From Candidatus Latescibacterota bacterium (lineage in GTDB: Bacteria; Latescibacterota; UBA2968; UBA8231): a stretch of 5,977 bases of DNA. This document shows, one piece after another, positions 5,717 through 5,977 of the stretch. Every line of letters begins with the position of its first letter. Position 1 is the stretch's first letter. The stretch lies in contig DPVW01000042.1 in the NCBI GenBank assembly GCA_003529325.1, positions 1 through 5,977 on the forward strand, written 5' to 3'. A program made the position numbers and the translations under genes. Below the pieces are notes generated by a model. That model was not told where the DNA came from. It saw only the letters and a list, made by a program, of their open reading frames with translations, and searched no databases.

Positions 5717-5977
5717 CGAGGGTGCCAGTATTCTTGACGAACTCCGCCCCTGCAGCGTTGCCGCCGACACGTTCCACCCGCGTGACGCTGTGCCCCATCT
5801 GCTCCAGATCGTGCACCAGGCTGTCAGGTGCCGCCGCGATCAACTCCAGCGGTTCGGCGCCACTGACGTGCATGCGAGGTGCCAGCGCCGCCTGCGCACA
5901 AGTGGCGCCGGCATCGACGAGACGAAGCACCATCTGCGGCGCAACGCTGATGATTCGGCGTCCACCCGGCATACCCA
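5682..5977 (-). CDS. Gamma-glutamyltransferase, C-terminal part (runs off the right edge)
   Basis: The last 97 residues of a protein entering from the right edge. GMPGGRRIISVAPQMVLRLV matches the small-subunit segment of gamma-glutamyltransferases (E. coli Ggt has TPGGSRIITTVLQV), including the Gly-Gly pair that forms the oxyanion hole. It is followed by the family's helix (AQAALAPRMHVSG, compare EA..APR.H), an 'EPLELIAAAPDSLVHDLEQMGHSV' strand-helix (landmarks E at start, GHSV at end) and a closing GGNAAGAEF strand. The family normally ends with a G.DPR..G motif. Here the end is instead TGTLAGGGGGVAVAV, glycine and alanine rich. Family members are autoprocessed N-terminal-nucleophile enzymes, usually exported, that cleave or transfer the gamma-glutamyl group of glutathione and its conjugates. 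The catalytic Thr and any signal peptide lie outside the window. Apparently the upstream partner of the flavoprotein gene in one - strand operon. Confidence 0.82.
   Translation of the reverse strand, partial: GMPGGRRIISVAPQMVLRLVDAGATCAQAALAPRMHVSGAEPLELIAAAPDSLVHDLEQMGHSVTRVERVGGNAAGAEFVKNTGTLAGGGGGVAVAV

Noticed and set aside
5681..5770. ATG at 5770 as start of the flavoprotein
   Set aside because: The added 30 residues overlap the gamma-glutamyltransferase end and precede the FAD-binding strand, while GTG 5680 sits one base after the upstream stop.
3588..5977. Ergothioneine or ovothiol biosynthesis cluster
   Set aside because: The SUMF1 protein has no DinB domain and there is no EgtD-like methyltransferase or EgtC-like amidohydrolase; a gamma-glutamyltransferase alone is not enough.
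1..5977. CRISPR arrays, tRNA or rRNA genes, insertion sequences, phage genes
   Set aside because: No regularly spaced repeats, no cloverleaf-like sequence, and no transposase or integrase frames or terminal inverted repeats were seen on reading both strands by eye.

Overview
The window reads as GC-rich bacterial DNA with tightly packed genes, short gaps and several GTG starts. Nothing in it fixes the taxon. The mix of phytanoyl-CoA dioxygenase-like, medium-chain dehydrogenase and SUMF1-family genes is typical of large-genome environmental bacteria, but that is an impression and not a placement. GC content was judged by eye.

Left edge (1-751). The first ~250 bases hold pieces of two unrelated genes facing each other. 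On the + strand is the middle of an ECF-type RNA polymerase sigma factor that enters from outside the window and is broken by a one-base frameshift at about base 90. On the - strand is a small cytoplasmic protein starting at about 529, whose frame also breaks by one base at about 244/245. Sigma-like sequence stops, and sequence like the - strand protein stops, near the same place (about 190-215), so this looks like a rearrangement junction between two truncated genes, or an assembly or sequence-quality artefact. A good sigma70-type promoter (563-591) drives the - strand gene. The rest of the gap up to 751 carries CCACC-rich inverted and direct repeats and a weak candidate promoter for the operon that follows.

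Central operon (752-4283, + strand). Four intact genes with gaps of 2, 15 and 20 bases encode a PhyH-type Fe(II)/2-oxoglutarate dioxygenase, a medium-chain dehydrogenase (MDR) without zinc ligands that resembles the BchC type, a second MDR that keeps the catalytic zinc residues, and a SUMF1-domain protein lacking the cysteine pair of true formylglycine-generating enzymes. The obvious reading is hydroxylation of an organic substrate followed by one or two NAD(P)-dependent redox steps. The substrate cannot be told from the sequence, and the SUMF1 protein may be a further oxidase or a binding protein.

Right part (4298-5977, - strand). A convergent two-gene unit: the C-terminal end of a gamma-glutamyltransferase that runs off the window edge, then, one base after its stop, a two-dinucleotide-fold flavoprotein monooxygenase with sequence signatures recalling animal OSGIN proteins. 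The two operons meet tail to tail across only 14 bases. Whether they serve one pathway is open. The combination of oxygenase, two MDRs, SUMF1 protein, flavoprotein and gamma-glutamyltransferase is not one I recognise as a named system.
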